Position numbers and translations under genes: made by a program. A model generated the notes under the pieces. It saw only the letters and a program-made list of their open reading frames with translations, was not told the DNA's origin and did no database searches. DNA of 64,000 bases from Rickettsia endosymbiont of Cantharis rufa (GTDB lineage Bacteria; Pseudomonadota; Alphaproteobacteria; Rickettsiales; Rickettsiaceae), in assembly GCF_964026445.1 (NCBI RefSeq), contig NZ_OZ032150.1, forward strand, positions 1,178,001-1,242,000, read 5' to 3'. Positions 18,675-29,879 of the stretch are shown piece by piece; the stretch's first letter is position 1; each line of letters opens with the position of its first letter.

Positions 18675-19139
18675 TTATTTACCATTTTGGTCAATCCATT
18701 CTAAGTACTTTTGAAGGCCACAGTCAATATTTATTTTTATTATTTGCGGTAATTCATAATTATGAATTACAAGGAGTTTATTCTCAATTCCATTATAATT
18801 AGAAGTTTTTGCTTTAATTACAAGTTTATATTCAGTTTCTAAAGTTACTCTACCACACCATCTAAAGTAACTTTTGACATCGTCAATTTGAATGCAAGCA
18901 GCGATGTTTGATTCTAACAAAATAGATGCTATTTTTTCGGCAATTTGCAAATCATTAGTAGTGGTTAAAATTAAACAATAACCTTGCATACTCAATGAAC
19001 TTAAAGAATTGGCTACATCATCTTTATAAGTCCTCGGATGCTCGCGTACTTTTGTACGTTCCGCTCCTCGGATTACAGATTTCTTGCTCTTTTCTAAGTT
19101 AATCTTCGTATCCCAATTCTTCATTTCGCTGAGATGCAC
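18675..19139 (-). CDS. cutA: CutA-like protein with RPE-encoded N-terminal extension
   Basis: 154 residues as one frame. Residues 52-154 are a complete CutA1 (CLILTTTNDLQIAEKIASIL, AACIQIDDVKSYFRWCGRV, YELPQIIKINIDCG), a trimeric ferredoxin-like fold linked to metal tolerance. Residues 4-51 ([19 protein letters not shown]...) are an in-frame palindromic element, very like the insert in rsmE. Start choice is uncertain: ATG 19139 lies 2 bp after the queD stop and fits translational coupling, while Met52 (18986) would give a normal-length CutA without the insert. Confidence 0.85.
   Translation of the reverse strand: MHLSEMKNWDTKINLEKSKKSVIRGAERTKVREHPRTYKDDVANSLSSLSMQGYCLILTTTNDLQIAEKIASILLESNIAACIQIDDVKSYFRWCGRVTLETEYKLVIKAKTSNYNGIENKLLVIHNYELPQIIKINIDCGLQKYLEWIDQNGK
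18987..19130 (-). repeat. Rickettsia palindromic element, NLEKSK type (RPE-1-like), in frame with cutA
   Basis: About 144 bp encoding INLEKSKKSVIRGAERTK and [17 protein letters not shown], collinear with the insert at 61125-61267 and with intergenic copies at 36559, 40322 and 55144. Such protein-coding palindromes are established for Rickettsia (RPE-1); I assign the family from the peptide pattern. Confidence 0.8.
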
Positions 19140-19141
19140 AC

Positions 19142-19558
19142 CTAAACCTCAACAAAACAATTAGGAGTTTCAAATAATTTAAGGCTAGCGACGAAAAAAT
19201 TTTGATTTACGAAAAGCTTAGGAAAAATTTCATTTTTTAAATGCGTCGCTATATTTTCTGCAGTCGGGTTATTTTGCATGTAATATATTTTTTGACCGGT
19301 ACAATTTTCTATTTGCTGCCCCATTTCCTTATCATCCTGATGTAGGATTAAGCCATGATCAAAGTTTTCGTCAGTCCACTTTTTGGCCAAATCTTTAATT
19401 AGACCAAAATCGATTACCATACCGAGTTTATCGGTTTCGTTTGCGGCTATAGTTATCTCAAGAACATAACGATGACCATGTAAAAACTGACATTTATTTT
19501 GATGTCCAATAATTCTATGTCCTGCATCGAATTCAATGCGACGAGTACATTTTATCAT
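19142..19558 (-). CDS. queD: 6-pyruvoyl-tetrahydropterin synthase / QueD family protein
   Basis: 138 residues, a T-fold enzyme. [13 protein letters not shown] gives the first zinc His, and [13 protein letters not shown] has the catalytic Cys and the two further zinc His (HGH). [11 protein letters not shown] and [19 protein letters not shown] complete the active site. QueD makes 6-carboxy-tetrahydropterin for queuosine; PTPS homologues make the pterin of BH4. The C-x3-HGH spacing fits QueD or PTPS. cutA follows within 2 bp. A pterin-using PhhA pair is found at 49508-50634, so a pterin cofactor role is possible. Confidence 0.85.
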   Translation of the reverse strand: MIKCTRRIEFDAGHRIIGHQNKCQFLHGHRYVLEITIAANETDKLGMVIDFGLIKDLAKKWTDENFDHGLILHQDDKEMGQQIENCTGQKIYYMQNNPTAENIATHLKNEIFPKLFVNQNFFVASLKLFETPNCFVEV

Positions 19559-19615
19559 TAATTATAACTCCGAGCAAATGAAGAATTGATAAAGAAGACT
19601 TGGTAGGCGAGTATA

Positions 19616-20806
19616 CTACAAATTTAACAATAACTTTTCAGGATTCTCAATAAGTTGCTTAATTTTTACTAAAAATGATACTCCTTCTTTTCCATCAATT
19701 ATACGATGATCATAAGATAAAGCTATATACATCATCGGTCGTACTTCAATTTTACCGTCTATGACTACAGCCCGCTCTTCGGTTTTATGTAAGCCTAAAA
19801 TACCTGATTGGGGCGGATTAATAATCGGCGTGGATAATAATGATCCATATACCCCTCCGTTGGAGATCGAGAATGTCCCTCCTGACAAATCAGCCATAGA
19901 AAGCTTACCCTCACGAGCTTTTTTAGCTAAAACACCTATAGCTTTCTCTACTTCGGCAAAGCCCATTTTATCGACATCTCTAACGACAGGTACAACAAGC
20001 CCTTGCTCTGTCCCGACCGCTACCCCTATATCGTAATAATTTTTATATACCAAATCATCGCCTTCTATTTCGGCATTTACCGAAGGAATAAGCTTTAAAG
20101 CTTCAACGGTTGCTTTAACAAAGAAAGACATAAACCCAAGTTTTACGCCGTGCTTTTTCTCAAATTCTTCTTTATATTGATTACGCAAGGCAATTACTTT
20201 TAACATATCGATTTCGTTAAAAGTAGTCAAAATAGCTGCCGTATTTTGTGAATCCTTTAAACGCTGTGCGATAGTTTTACGCAAGCGTGACATACGAACA
20301 CGCTGTACTCTATCTTCGTTAGCTTTGTTTACTGTAGGAGTAGCGGTAGCTGGGGCGTTTAGTGTTTCAAGCACATCGCCTTTGGTAATTCTACCGTCTC
20401 TGCCTGTTCCCTTTATATTATTTGAATCAAGCTTATTTTCGGTAACTAATTTCTGCACGGAAGGAGCGATAGTATTATTAGCCACGGCAGGTTTTTCTGA
20501 AGTAGGTTGTGCTACCGGTTGAGGCTTAGGAGCTTCATTACTGCTATTTGTAGTACTTGCAACCGCTTCTTCATTTATTATTTCACCTATTTCTTCGCCA
20601 ACTAGCACATTTGCACCGTCAGTTTTCGATATTTTACCTATAGTACCGTTGCAAGGAGCATTAACTTCTAAAGTTACTTTCTCGGTTTCGACTTCTAACA
20701 GTAATTCATCGGTTTTAACTAAATCACCTTCTTTCTTATACCACTTGGCAATAGTCGCTTCCGTTACGGATTCCCCAAGTGGCGGTACTATTATTCTAAC
20801 ACTCAT
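19616..20806 (-). CDS. sucB: 2-oxoglutarate dehydrogenase E2, dihydrolipoyl succinyltransferase
   Basis: 396 residues. Lipoyl domain 1-77 with the lipoylated Lys in [12 protein letters not shown]; a Pro/Ala-rich linker; the E3-binding peripheral domain ([23 protein letters not shown]); then the acyltransferase core ending with the catalytic [17 protein letters not shown] (His and Asp). Transfers succinyl to CoA in the TCA cycle. It lies downstream of sucA on the same strand, separated by 213 bp that hold palindromic repeats. Confidence 0.96.
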   Translation of the reverse strand: MSVRIIVPPLGESVTEATIAKWYKKEGDLVKTDELLLEVETEKVTLEVNAPCNGTIGKISKTDGANVLVGEEIGEIINEEAVASTTNSSNEAPKPQPVAQPTSEKPAVANNTIAPSVQKLVTENKLDSNNIKGTGRDGRITKGDVLETLNAPATATPTVNKANEDRVQRVRMSRLRKTIAQRLKDSQNTAAILTTFNEIDMLKVIALRNQYKEEFEKKHGVKLGFMSFFVKATVEALKLIPSVNAEIEGDDLVYKNYYDIGVAVGTEQGLVVPVVRDVDKMGFAEVEKAIGVLAKKAREGKLSMADLSGGTFSISNGGVYGSLLSTPIINPPQSGILGLHKTEERAVVIDGKIEVRPMMYIALSYDHRIIDGKEGVSFLVKIKQLIENPEKLLLNL

Positions 20807-20870
20807 AATTTATTTTACTCCTAAAAATACGATTTCTATGTCATTCCAGCGTGGACCGGTAAAATCCACC

Positions 20871-20970
20871 GTGTCACCCCGTGGCTTGACCGCGGGGTCC
20901 AGTTAAAAATACTAAAATTTTAGTATTTTTAAGTTGTATTTTTGGATATCGCGATCAAGTCGCGGTGTGA
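20871..20970 (+). repeat. Rickettsia palindromic element, type B, between sucA and sucB
   Basis: GTGTCACCCCGTGGCTTGAC ... TTAAAAATACTAAAATTTTAG ... GATCAAGTCGCGGTGTGACA. Type B differs from type A in its GGC/GCC arms and TTAGTATTTTTAA centre. It recurs at 23898 and 53335, and as a half copy at 38491. Confidence 0.75.
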
Positions 20971-20976
20971 CAATAG

Positions 20977-21003
20977 AGGATTCCCGCCTAGGCGGGAATG
21001 ACA
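20977..21003 (+). repeat. Short type A hairpin
   Basis: ATTCCCGCC TA GGCGGGAAT, followed by GACATT: only the outer arms of a type A element remain, next to a type B element. It lies 17 bp after the sucA stop. Confidence 0.6.
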
Positions 21004-21019
21004 TTAAGAGCCACAATAT

Positions 21020-23827
21020 TCACGCCTTTAATGCTTCTCTTAATAGCTTATCCTGCTGTTTATTATGTACTTGCAGCGAACCTACTGCCGGAGAAGCTGA
21101 TTCCTCTCTGCCTACATATTTAAATTCGTTATTAATCCCGGCTTCTTTTAAAGCATCATTTAAGTGGGAAACTATATAACGCCAAGCCCCCATATTCTTT
21201 GGTTCTTCCTGACACCAAATAAATTCCACGGCTTTATTATATTTTTTTAATAGCGATGCTACAAGTTTTTTTTCAAAAGGGTATAATTGCTCAAGCCTGA
21301 CAACTACTATATTACTATTATTGCCACGCATTTCAAATAGATCATAGTACACCTTGCCGCTGCATAAAATTACTTTAGTAATATTGTTTGCATCTACTTT
21401 ATTTATTTCATCTAAAACCGGTAGGAAAGTAGTATTTTCGGCTAGCTCATCAAGTTTAGATACGGCATATTTATGACGTAATAACGATTTCGGCGACATT
21501 ACAATTAAAGGTTTGTGGGCATCATCGAGTATTTGGCGACGTAGCAGATGGAAAATCGAAGCTGGAGTAGTTGGATATGTAACATACATATTATCCTCTG
21601 CGGCTAATTGTAAGAATCTTTCAAGTCTTGCCGAGCTATGCTCCGGTCCTTGCCCCTCAAATGCGTGCGGAAGTAGTACCACAAGACCGCTCATACGAAG
21701 CCATTTAGTTTCACTGCTTGAAATAAACTGGTCAAAAATAATCTGAGCTCCATTAGCAAAATCACCGAATTGTGCTTCCCATAAAACTAAATTTTTTGGA
21801 TTTGCTAACGAATAACCATACTCAAAACCAAGCACCGCATATTCCGATAAATTACTATCGGCTACCTCGTATTTTGCTTGGGTCCTAGATAAATTATTTA
21901 GAGGTATATAGGTAGTATCGTCAATTTGGTTGTGCAATACTGAATGACGATGTGAGAAAGTACCGCGTCCGCAGTCTTGTCCCGTTAGTCTTATATACGT
22001 CCCAGCGTTAAGCAGCGTGGCAAAGGCTAACTGCTCAGCCGTTGCCCAATCAACAGGTTGATTAGTCGTTAGAGTAGTTTTTCGAGCATCAAATAATTTT
22101 ATAAGTTTTGGATTAACGGCAAAATTTTCCGGTATCTCGCATAGTTTAGTTCCTAAATCTCGCAAAGCTTTTTTACTAACACCCGTTATTGCAACTTTGG
22201 CACAAGTACGAGAAATACCTTGCCATAACCCGTCTAAGGAATGTGCTTCTGGCTTATAATTCTTCGCTTGCTCAAACTCTTTGTCTAGCTTTGCTTTAAA
22301 TTCTTCTTTTAATTTAGGAAAATAATTATTATCAATTATACCGCTTTTTACTAGCTCATTTGCATAAATATTTCCGGGCGTTGGTTTGCTTTTAATAATG
22401 TTATACATTTTTCCTTGTGTATACATCGGCTCATCGCCCTCATTATGCCCATATTTGCGGTAACAAATAATTTCCACTACAACATCTTTAGCAAATTTTT
22501 GCCTGTATTCTACCGCAATATTAGTTGCTTTTAACACTGCTTCTATATCATCGCCATTAACGTGTAAAATCGGAGCAGCTATTATTTTAGCAAATTCCGT
22601 AGAGTATCTGCTAGCCCTAGTATCCGCAGCATTTGCCGTGAAACCTAATTGATTGTTAATGACAAAATGCAATATTCCTCCGATATCATAAGCAGTGAGC
22701 GGTGACATCGATAAGCACTCTGCAACCACGCCTTGACCACAAAAAGCAGCATCCCCATGCACTAAAATAGCCTTAACTTTACTGCGTTTAGTATCTCCAA
22801 TAATATCCTGTTTTGCTCTTACTTTTCCTGCAACTATAGAATTTACTGCTTCTAAATGTGAAGGGTTATCGGTCAATGATAAATGAATTTTTTTACCCCC
22901 TATGACTCTATCAGAAGAATAACCTAAGTGATATTTTACGTCACCCGAAACATTTAGCTCCTCAGGGAATACACTATCGCTTATAAAACCTGCAATAACA
23001 GATTTATATGGTTTACCGACTACCTTAGTCAGAGTATTTAACCTCCCTCGATGCGCCATGCCGATGACAATTTCTTCAACGCCGTAATTCATAGATAAGT
23101 CAATAGCTTTGCTCATGGCAACTATAGCGCTATCTCCGCCCTCAACGGAAAAACGCTTAGCTCCAGGAAATTTTGTATGTAGATACTGCTCAAACCCTTC
23201 TACTTCTACTAAATCAGTTAAGATAGTTTCTTTGTCTTCAGAAGAAAATATAGTTTCGTTCTCTAGCTGACGGTATAACCAGTTTTTTTCCTCTACATTT
23301 TCTATTTGTTCAAACTCTATAGCTATAGAATTTATATAAACTTTATCGAGCTTAGTAACTAATGCAGATAATTTACAGTTCCAATTACCGACAAATTCAT
23401 CCGTAATATTGATATTTTCTTCTAACTGGCTACTATCAAGACCAAAAGTTTCTATATTAATCTTTAAATCATTTTTTGTTTTGCGTATCTCAAGACCAAG
23501 CGGATCAAGATTTGCTAAATAATGAGCATGCTTGCGATAAGCATTAATCATTTCTTTAGCTTTTAAACTATTGGAAATATGTCTACTATTTAAGCTTTCA
23601 GAAGATAGATTGTTACTTAACGATTCTTTTTTTATTTCATCAGGAATAATTATTTTTGCCGTACTTTTATTAAGCAAAGTTTCATTATTATCTTTGAGCT
23701 TAGCAAAAAATTCTTGCCAAGTTTGATCAACTAGAGCGGGATTTTTTAAATATAGCCTATATATCTCTTCAACAAAAACAGCGTTCCCACCAAATAAAAA
23801 GTCCGTTTTTTTTAAATATTCTTCCAT
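21020..23827 (-). CDS. sucA: 2-oxoglutarate dehydrogenase E1
   Basis: 935 residues from ATG 23827 ([20 protein letters not shown]), the normal E1 start. The frame is open 34 codons further upstream, but those codons are read from palindromic repeat DNA (23858-23929), so the shorter start is used. Thiamine diphosphate domain with [25 protein letters not shown] and [16 protein letters not shown]. The transketolase-like pyrimidine domain has [17 protein letters not shown], and the C-terminus has [11 protein letters not shown]. It decarboxylates 2-oxoglutarate for SucB. Confidence 0.96.
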   Translation of the reverse strand: MEEYLKKTDFLFGGNAVFVEEIYRLYLKNPALVDQTWQEFFAKLKDNNETLLNKSTAKIIIPDEIKKESLSNNLSSESLNSRHISNSLKAKEMINAYRKHAHYLANLDPLGLEIRKTKNDLKINIETFGLDSSQLEENINITDEFVGNWNCKLSALVTKLDKVYINSIAIEFEQIENVEEKNWLYRQLENETIFSSEDKETILTDLVEVEGFEQYLHTKFPGAKRFSVEGGDSAIVAMSKAIDLSMNYGVEEIVIGMAHRGRLNTLTKVVGKPYKSVIAGFISDSVFPEELNVSGDVKYHLGYSSDRVIGGKKIHLSLTDNPSHLEAVNSIVAGKVRAKQDIIGDTKRSKVKAILVHGDAAFCGQGVVAECLSMSPLTAYDIGGILHFVINNQLGFTANAADTRASRYSTEFAKIIAAPILHVNGDDIEAVLKATNIAVEYRQKFAKDVVVEIICYRKYGHNEGDEPMYTQGKMYNIIKSKPTPGNIYANELVKSGIIDNNYFPKLKEEFKAKLDKEFEQAKNYKPEAHSLDGLWQGISRTCAKVAITGVSKKALRDLGTKLCEIPENFAVNPKLIKLFDARKTTLTTNQPVDWATAEQLAFATLLNAGTYIRLTGQDCGRGTFSHRHSVLHNQIDDTTYIPLNNLSRTQAKYEVADSNLSEYAVLGFEYGYSLANPKNLVLWEAQFGDFANGAQIIFDQFISSSETKWLRMSGLVVLLPHAFEGQGPEHSSARLERFLQLAAEDNMYVTYPTTPASIFHLLRRQILDDAHKPLIVMSPKSLLRHKYAVSKLDELAENTTFLPVLDEINKVDANNITKVILCSGKVYYDLFEMRGNNSNIVVVRLEQLYPFEKKLVASLLKKYNKAVEFIWCQEEPKNMGAWRYIVSHLNDALKEAGINNEFKYVGREESASPAVGSLQVHNKQQDKLLREALKA

Positions 23828-23857
23828 ATTGTTGTTTGTATTGTTTGATTGCGCATA

Positions 23858-23890
23858 ATATTTTATTCCTACGAAAGCAGGAATCCAGTC
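23858..23890 (+). repeat. Half type A element next to a type B element
   Basis: TTTTATTCCTACGAAAGCAGGAATCCAG is the left arm of a type A element without its right arm, adjoining the type B copy at 23898. It overlaps only the spurious upstream extension of sucA. Confidence 0.5.
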
Positions 23891-23897
23891 CTTTTTG

Positions 23898-24002
23898 GTG
23901 TCATCCCGCGACTTAATCGCGAGATCCAATTAAAAAATACTAATAGTATTAGTATTTTTTAATTGTTTTTATGGATACCGTAGTCAAGCCACGGTATGAC
24001 AT
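23898..24002 (+). repeat. Rickettsia palindromic element, type B
   Basis: GTGTCATCCCGCGACTTAAT ... AATACTAATAGTATTAGTAT ... GTCAAGCCACGGTATGACA. It reaches exactly to the stop codon of the M32 carboxypeptidase and fills the gap before sucA. Confidence 0.75.
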
Positions 24003-25489
24003 TATAAATACTTCCCTTCTAAATATTTTATATACACTTCTGGGTTAATCTTATCCTCACCGCTTGCTACTTTTAATAAATCATCAGAGTTTTTTAACGA
24101 ACCGAGATTTCTAAAGCTATTATTTAGATAATTATTTAAATTATTAAAATCACCCTTTAGTACATCATCTTTTATATTCGGATGTATCTGTTTTACTTTC
24201 TTCATCACCATTGATGCGATAATTGCTCCGTTTGTATAGGCGGGAAAGTAACCGAAATTTCCGTGTGACCAGTGAATATCTTGAAGACAGCCGTTACTGA
24301 AACTTGACGGCTTAACGCCTAAATATTCCTGCATCTTACTATCCCAAAAGTTTGGTAATTCATCAAGATTCAAATCACCGCCTATTAGCAGCTCCTCTAT
24401 CTCAAAACGTAATATTACATGCATCGGATAAGTTACTTCATCGGCATCCACTCTTATAAAATCAGGCGTAACTCTTGTAATTGCTCTATATAAATTTTCC
24501 GCTGAATATTCTTCGCTTTTAAAAGCAAATTCATCTCGAAGTAATTTAGCTAAAAATTCCGTAAATTCTCTTGATCTACCTACTTGCATCTCCATAAATA
24601 AAGACTGACTCTCATGGAAAGCCATACCTTTAGCGCGTCCTACCGGTTGTCCTTTGTACATTTCTGGCAAATTCTGTTCATATAAAGCATGTCCTGTTTC
24701 GTGAATAATTCCCATTAGACCACTTATGAAGTTGTCTTTGTCATATCTAGTAGTTAAGCGTATATCGTTCGGCGTTCCGCCGCAGAAAGGATGAGTCGAT
24801 TCGCCTAAGCATCCTTTGTTAGAGTCAAACTGTATAATTTCCATAATGCGTTTTCCAACACACTTTTGCATCTCAGGAGCTAGCTCACTGCTCTTTACTA
24901 ATTCTTTTTCGCTTTTTTGCTTTTCTAAAACTTTATTTATAAGTTGTGGGAGTTCGTTTTTAAGTACCGAAAAAACTCGTTTGATCTCGCTACTTTTTCT
25001 ACTTGGATCAAACATATCTATTAATGAGTCGTACGATCCGCAATTAAAAACATCTGCCCGTGCTTTTGCTACTTCTTTCGTATAATTTAAAACTTTTTGT
25101 AAGTATGGTTTGAATAAATTATAGTCGTTATTTTTTCTTGCTTCTCGCCAAACAAGTTCAGATTTAGTAGTAGCAGCTACCAATTTCTTTTGTAGCTGCT
25201 CATCGATACAATTCGCATCTATTATTTGTCTCTCAATCTCTCTAATATTAGCATTTTGCCAATCGTCAAGGTTCTTTGATTCTTCTTTTGCCTTGCTAAG
25301 TAGCTCTTTCAGCATAGGATATTTGAGCATAGAATGAACGAGCGACGTTAAAGTTACTATTTCGTTACTGCGACTTTCTCCTGAGCCTATAGGCATATTT
25401 ACGGCGACATCCCAGTATAATATGCTCAGGATATTATTAAAATGAGAAATGGTTGAAAATTCGTTTTCTAATTTTATGTAGTTGTTCAT
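24002..25489 (-). CDS. M32 metallocarboxypeptidase (Taq type)
   Basis: 495 residues, full family length. The zinc motif HETGHALYEQ (HExxH) is present, with downstream AFHESQSLFMEMQVGR providing the third ligand Glu. Also present are the M32 signatures HPFCGGTPNDIRLTTRYD and RVDADEVTYPMHVILRFEIE. Cytosolic removal of C-terminal residues from peptides, probably recycling imported or degraded peptides. The stop codon touches a type B repeat. Confidence 0.95.
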   Translation of the reverse strand: MNNYIKLENEFSTISHFNNILSILYWDVAVNMPIGSGESRSNEIVTLTSLVHSMLKYPMLKELLSKAKEESKNLDDWQNANIREIERQIIDANCIDEQLQKKLVAATTKSELVWREARKNNDYNLFKPYLQKVLNYTKEVAKARADVFNCGSYDSLIDMFDPSRKSSEIKRVFSVLKNELPQLINKVLEKQKSEKELVKSSELAPEMQKCVGKRIMEIIQFDSNKGCLGESTHPFCGGTPNDIRLTTRYDKDNFISGLMGIIHETGHALYEQNLPEMYKGQPVGRAKGMAFHESQSLFMEMQVGRSREFTEFLAKLLRDEFAFKSEEYSAENLYRAITRVTPDFIRVDADEVTYPMHVILRFEIEELLIGGDLNLDELPNFWDSKMQEYLGVKPSSFSNGCLQDIHWSHGNFGYFPAYTNGAIIASMVMKKVKQIHPNIKDDVLKGDFNNLNNYLNNSFRNLGSLKNSDDLLKVASGEDKINPEVYIKYLEGKYL

Positions 25490-25501
25490 ATTTTCCCTAC
25501 T

Positions 25502-25607
25502 ATGTCATTCCTGCGAAAGCAGGAATCCAAAAAAGTATAAATACAGCAAATTTTTGAAATTAAAAGCTCCATTTATGATGGATTCCTGCTTTCGCAGGAA
25601 TGACATA
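25502..25607 (+). repeat. Rickettsia palindromic element, type A
   Basis: ATGTCATTCCTGCGAAAGCAG ... GATTCCTGCTTTCGCAGGAA ... TGACAT, with good arm symmetry. It lies between recN and the carboxypeptidase gene. Confidence 0.75.
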
Positions 25608-25629
25608 AAAACCGGAGCGCTAGTGCCTA

Positions 25630-27270
25630 TTACAAATGCAGCAACTCCTTTGCCGCTTTTAAACCTGCCTCGGTAATTGTTTTACCTGAAATCATGCGTG
25701 CAAGCTCCTCTTGTCTTTCACCTAAATTTAAAGCTTTTACGGTTACCTTTGTTTCTTTCTCTAGCTGCGTTTTCTCAACTTTTATATGCAAATCTGCTTT
25801 ACCTGCTACTTGCGGCTGGTGCGTAATAACGATTACTTGAGTAACGCTACTGAGCTTTTTTAACCTCTCACCTACTTTATCTGCAACCTCTCCACCAATC
25901 CCGACATCTATTTCATCAAATATAATAGATTGTTTTGCCATTTTATCAAATAAAGAAGTTTTTAAAGCTAACATGAACCTAGATAATTCACCGCCGGAAG
26001 CGATTTTATTAATTGCTTCTGCTGCCATCCCTGGGTTAGTAGAAGCTTTAAACACAATATCATCATTACCGCCGGATGTCGGTTCTTTTTTAGCAGTTAT
26101 TTCAATCTCAAAAATTGCTTTCGCCATTTTAAGCTGTTTTAGCTCCTGATGCAATGATTCTTCTAAGTGTTTTGCAGCAATGAGACGCTTTGCGGACAAA
26201 GCGTTCGCTAGTTCATAATATTTTTTCTGCAATAGTACTTCTTGAGCTTTTAACTCATTGCTACTTGCTATTTTGTTTTTTAATATATCGAGCTGCTCTA
26301 AAGATTTATCTAAAAATATACCTAACTCATCAGTGCGAACATTATATTTACGGCTAATAGCTTTTATTAAAAATAATCTTTCTTCTGTTTCTTCGAGATT
26401 ATATCCCTCATGATTAAAACTATCTAACAGATTTGATAATTCTTGGCGTGCTTCCTCTAGATTATTATAGGCTTCTTCTAAATTTGTAGCGATAGCTTCA
26501 AAGCGTTCATTACTCCTTTGCCTTGCTAATAATTTTTCTGCTCTATTAATTGAAATATTTATTTCGGGGCTATTAATCTGCTCTAGAATATCTTTTATTA
26601 ACTGTAAATCCTTATCTTTATTTTGCAAATCTTTTCTGATATTTGCTAATTTTTCTTCTTCGCCTATTTGAATATTCAGTTTAGTTAATTCTTCCGTTGC
26701 AAAGCTCAAATAATCAATTTCTTGGTCTATAGAATTTTGTTTAAGTGATACTTCGGCAATTTCTTTCCGAGTATCTTGCCAAGTCTGATAACATTTGAAA
26801 AGCTCTGCTCGAAAGTCCAAAAGGTTTCCGTAACTATCTAAAATATCACGCTGCGTATTTGCTTCCATAAGAGAAATATTATTATTTTGTCTATGAAGTT
26901 CAAATAAAATAGTAGCTAATTGCTGCATGATAGCCTTATTAACTACTTGATTATTAATGAAAAAATTTTTTCGTCCCTCAGCTTTCTGCAAACATTTTAC
27001 AAGCAATGAATCTTCAGGCTCAATAAAATTTTGGATCAGAAAATTTTTTATTTCTTCATTTAAAGAGAATATTATATTAACAACAGCGTAATCTTCTCCA
27101 CGCTTTATTATATTATTTGAAGTTTTATAACCTAGGCAAAATAAAATAGCATCAAGTAAAATAGATTTACCGACCCCCGTTTCACCAGTAATAACACATA
27201 AACCTTTATTAAACTCAATTTCCAGCTCGTCTATCAGAATAAAGTTCTTGACTGAAAGACTATGAAACAT
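25630..27270 (-). CDS. recN: DNA repair protein RecN
   Basis: 546 residues from ATG 27270 (MFHSLSVKNFILIDELEIEF). The frame is open 11 codons further upstream, but the family starts here. SMC-like ATPase: Walker A CVITGETGVGKSILLDAI; a central coiled coil about 150-350; the ABC signature NKIASGGELSRFMLAL; Walker B SIIFDEIDVGIGG; and the H-loop VIVITHQPQVA. Acts in recombinational repair of double-strand breaks. Confidence 0.95.
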   Translation of the reverse strand: MFHSLSVKNFILIDELEIEFNKGLCVITGETGVGKSILLDAILFCLGYKTSNNIIKRGEDYAVVNIIFSLNEEIKNFLIQNFIEPEDSLLVKCLQKAEGRKNFFINNQVVNKAIMQQLATILFELHRQNNNISLMEANTQRDILDSYGNLLDFRAELFKCYQTWQDTRKEIAEVSLKQNSIDQEIDYLSFATEELTKLNIQIGEEEKLANIRKDLQNKDKDLQLIKDILEQINSPEINISINRAEKLLARQRSNERFEAIATNLEEAYNNLEEARQELSNLLDSFNHEGYNLEETEERLFLIKAISRKYNVRTDELGIFLDKSLEQLDILKNKIASSNELKAQEVLLQKKYYELANALSAKRLIAAKHLEESLHQELKQLKMAKAIFEIEITAKKEPTSGGNDDIVFKASTNPGMAAEAINKIASGGELSRFMLALKTSLFDKMAKQSIIFDEIDVGIGGEVADKVGERLKKLSSVTQVIVITHQPQVAGKADLHIKVEKTQLEKETKVTVKALNLGERQEELARMISGKTITEAGLKAAKELLHL

Positions 27271-27313
27271 AGTTATACTCGCTGAATTTGAAAAAAGCTG
27301 CATTGCATGGCCA

Positions 27314-27347
27314 TTATGTCATTCCCGCGTAGGTGGGAATGACATAA
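27314..27347 (+). repeat. 34 bp perfect hairpin (reduced type A), recN-bamD gap
   Basis: TTATGTCATTCCC and GGGAATGACATAA flank an 8 nt centre. Only the outer ends of a type A element remain. On the minus strand it lies 25 bp after bamD and may stop or slow that transcript. Confidence 0.65.
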
Positions 27348-27371
27348 AACGCTTTTTTTAAGAGCCGTGCA

Positions 27372-28115
27372 TTACTTAACCAACTTATATGCATAACTGT
27401 ACCACTGACTATCAGGGTAGTTATAACCTAGCACGGAGGCATATTTTTTTGCTTCATCCGGCAGTCCAAGCATCATATAGCTTTCGGTCAAACGGTAAAG
27501 AGCTTCTACCGAGTGAGAAGTAGTTTGATAATTATCAATTACCTCTTCAAACCTATTAATAGCTGCCATAGGGCTCTTTTTCTTTAAGTAGAACCTACCT
27601 ACCATCATCTCTTTACCTGCTAAATGATCGTTTACTAGGTCAATTTTTAAAGATGAATCAATAGCGTATCTGGTATTAGGGAATTTTGCTATTACGTCTT
27701 CAAAGCTGTCTTTAGCAAGGAAAGTTCTAGACTGATCATGGTTTACGTCTGAAATTAACATGTAATATGATAGAGCTTTAAGATAATATGCATAAGCAGT
27801 ATCAACATTTGCGGGATGTAAATTAATGAACATATCAAGCACGTCAACCGCTTCTTCATATTGAGCGGCAAGGAATAAAGAGTAACCTTGCATCAATTCA
27901 GCTTGCGGGGTCATTTCATTACCGGGATGTTGGTAAAATACTCTTCCGAACTCTTCTGCAGCTTTCTTATATTTCTTCTTCTCAAGTAAAGTAAGACCTT
28001 CATTATAAAGAGTAGGAATAGGTATTACTATGTCATCGCTGTTTTTTTTGCTTTTACAGCCACTTAAAGATAGTCCTATAATGAACAGGACACTTAATAA
28101 TTTTGCTAATTTCAT
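27372..28115 (-). CDS. bamD: Outer-membrane assembly lipoprotein BamD
   Basis: 247 residues. Lipoprotein signal ending in LSLSGC (Cys19), then TPR repeats: YNEGLTLLEKKKYKKAAEEF, GYSLFLAAQYEEAVDVLDMF, and later ALYRLTESYMMLGLPDEAKK, the BamD/ComL pattern. Essential partner of BamA (also here at 50978) in inserting beta-barrel proteins. Confidence 0.93.
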   Translation of the reverse strand: MKLAKLLSVLFIIGLSLSGCKSKKNSDDIVIPIPTLYNEGLTLLEKKKYKKAAEEFGRVFYQHPGNEMTPQAELMQGYSLFLAAQYEEAVDVLDMFINLHPANVDTAYAYYLKALSYYMLISDVNHDQSRTFLAKDSFEDVIAKFPNTRYAIDSSLKIDLVNDHLAGKEMMVGRFYLKKKSPMAAINRFEEVIDNYQTTSHSVEALYRLTESYMMLGLPDEAKKYASVLGYNYPDSQWYSYAYKLVK

Positions 28116-28236
28116 AAGAACTTAAATTCAGTTAATACCTAAATATACATATAGGCTTAAAGAATTTCAAGGATTCAATTTTTTAAATCTAGTAACTTTG
28201 TGTATTTTTGTCTAATAATGCAATTATTATTGCTGT

Positions 28237-29048
28237 TTATAATAAAATCCATATGACTTCTTCTGTAGGTGAATCATTCCCTAATAATTTAATACCGCAT
28301 TGAGCAAACACATCTTGTACTATACTATCGTTAACCAACCCCTCTGTACGGAAGAATTTATCAACTGTACTTAATGACAGTATTTTTAAAGATAAAATAG
28401 GCTGATTACCCGCTTCGGCATTATTATAAACATCATAAAACTTATGTTTAAATTCTTTACCATTACAATCATGATATTTTTTTACATGAAATGAAGCACC
28501 TAGATATTTATGAAAATTTTCATCTAGCATATTACATGGTGCTAGAGTTTTTTGCCACTCACTTTTTCTAAACTTTAAGAGACGTTGTATTTCTTCTTGT
28601 TCAATAGAAATAAAGCTCATCCCTACTTTTTGTACTACCCACGTGCTCTCTTTTATTTTTTGTAAGGTATGTTCTACGTATAATAAATTTATTAATTCTT
28701 CACTAGTATATTTAGATATTGATCTTAGAGCATTACTGATAGTAGCTTCATATTGTAAAAATAACTTAACTGCGTCTGTATTTCCACTATAATTACAAGT
28801 TCTAAAGGAGTTCTCTCAAACTTATCAAAACTATCTATTATTGCCCCACTTTTTATGAGACACTCTATAGTTCTTACACAACCATTAATGGCAGCAAAAT
28901 GTAACGCAGTTTCGCCATTATTATTTTGTATATTAGGATTAGCTCCATAGCTAAGTAATAATGCTACTATAAAATAGTTACCATAATTAGCGGCAAAATG
29001 TAGCGGGGTATAGCTATAGATTTCTTTAGTATTAATATTACTCTTTTC
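28237..29048 (-). pseudogene. Ankyrin-repeat protein gene, 3' part
   Basis: Minus strand from the IS1 border: EKSNINTKEIYSYTPLHFAA, then two more repeats (PNIQNNNGETALHFAAINGC; ERTPLEL). A frameshift near 28795 moves to the frame reading NTDAVKLFLQYEATISNALR and on without break through SEELINLLYVEHTLQKIKES to MSFISIEQEEIQRLLKFRKS and the stop at 28237. The last 127 residues match no domain I know. Ankyrin proteins of Rickettsia are often effectors; this one is broken by IS1 and frameshifts. Confidence 0.75.
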
Positions 29049-29879
29049 GGTCGCACCTCCATTTTACAGATGTGGATATTAAATGCTATACGTTCAATAA
29101 GAGTTCCGATGACTTTATCATGAATATCCAATGACTTGGAAAAACAAATTGTTTTACGTGTCAGTCTTTTGCATCTTGTTCTAAGATTTAAGTTACCCCG
29201 TTCTATCCGTTGAGTATATTTTTTACTAACAATGTGTTTTTTGGGATCTAATAACCTAGCATAACTTCCCTATCCATCTGTAAAGTAAAAAGTAACCTTA
29301 AAATCCTCCAGTTTTTTTCAGTAATGATTCTGATGTGCTATCACATCTTGTACCAAAAGTATAAGCAACTACTTTTAACAAAATCTTATCCAAAGAATAT
29401 CAAAGCCATCTTTGTTTGGATTTATTCTGTACATAAGACCATTGTTCATCTATTTCAGGAGCAATAATTACTTCTATCGTATTGATAGAATGATTTATCT
29501 TTTTTAACGCTAGATTTTTTTAAAACACGGATAACCGTATTGATACCCACTTTTAATACTCTTACTGTATCCCTAACTCCAGAGCCATTGATTGACATAT
29601 CTACTATCTGAGCCTTGACTCCAGGCTTAGAGGCATTATTAATATATTACAGTTAAAAATATCGATTACACTGCTTGCATTGATATCTCTGTTGTTTTGA
29701 AATTGAATATCCCGCCTTTACTACTTTTTCTGTGTCGTTATAATATCTACACTTAACATCTATTCTTGATCTACACTTAACATCTATTCTTGCCATAACT
29801 CCTTAACTATAATTCTCTCTTATTACTGTTTGAGGATTATAGACTATTCATGCTAAGCTGCAATACGGGGGGCGTGGCC
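29049..29879 (-). mobile_element. IS1-family element, defective copy 4
   Basis: 831 bp, right end at 29049, left end at 29879 (GGGGGGCGTGGCC, slightly decayed). Inserted inside an ankyrin-repeat gene: coding continues on both sides in the same orientation. It has the same internal lesions as the other copies, plus a small deletion near the right end (ATTAAATGC instead of ATTAAAAGGC). Confidence 0.9.

Noticed and set aside
23828..23929. 34-residue N-terminal extension of SucA ([15 protein letters not shown]...)
   Set aside because: The extension is read from type A/B palindrome sequence; known E1 proteins begin at the internal Met (23827).
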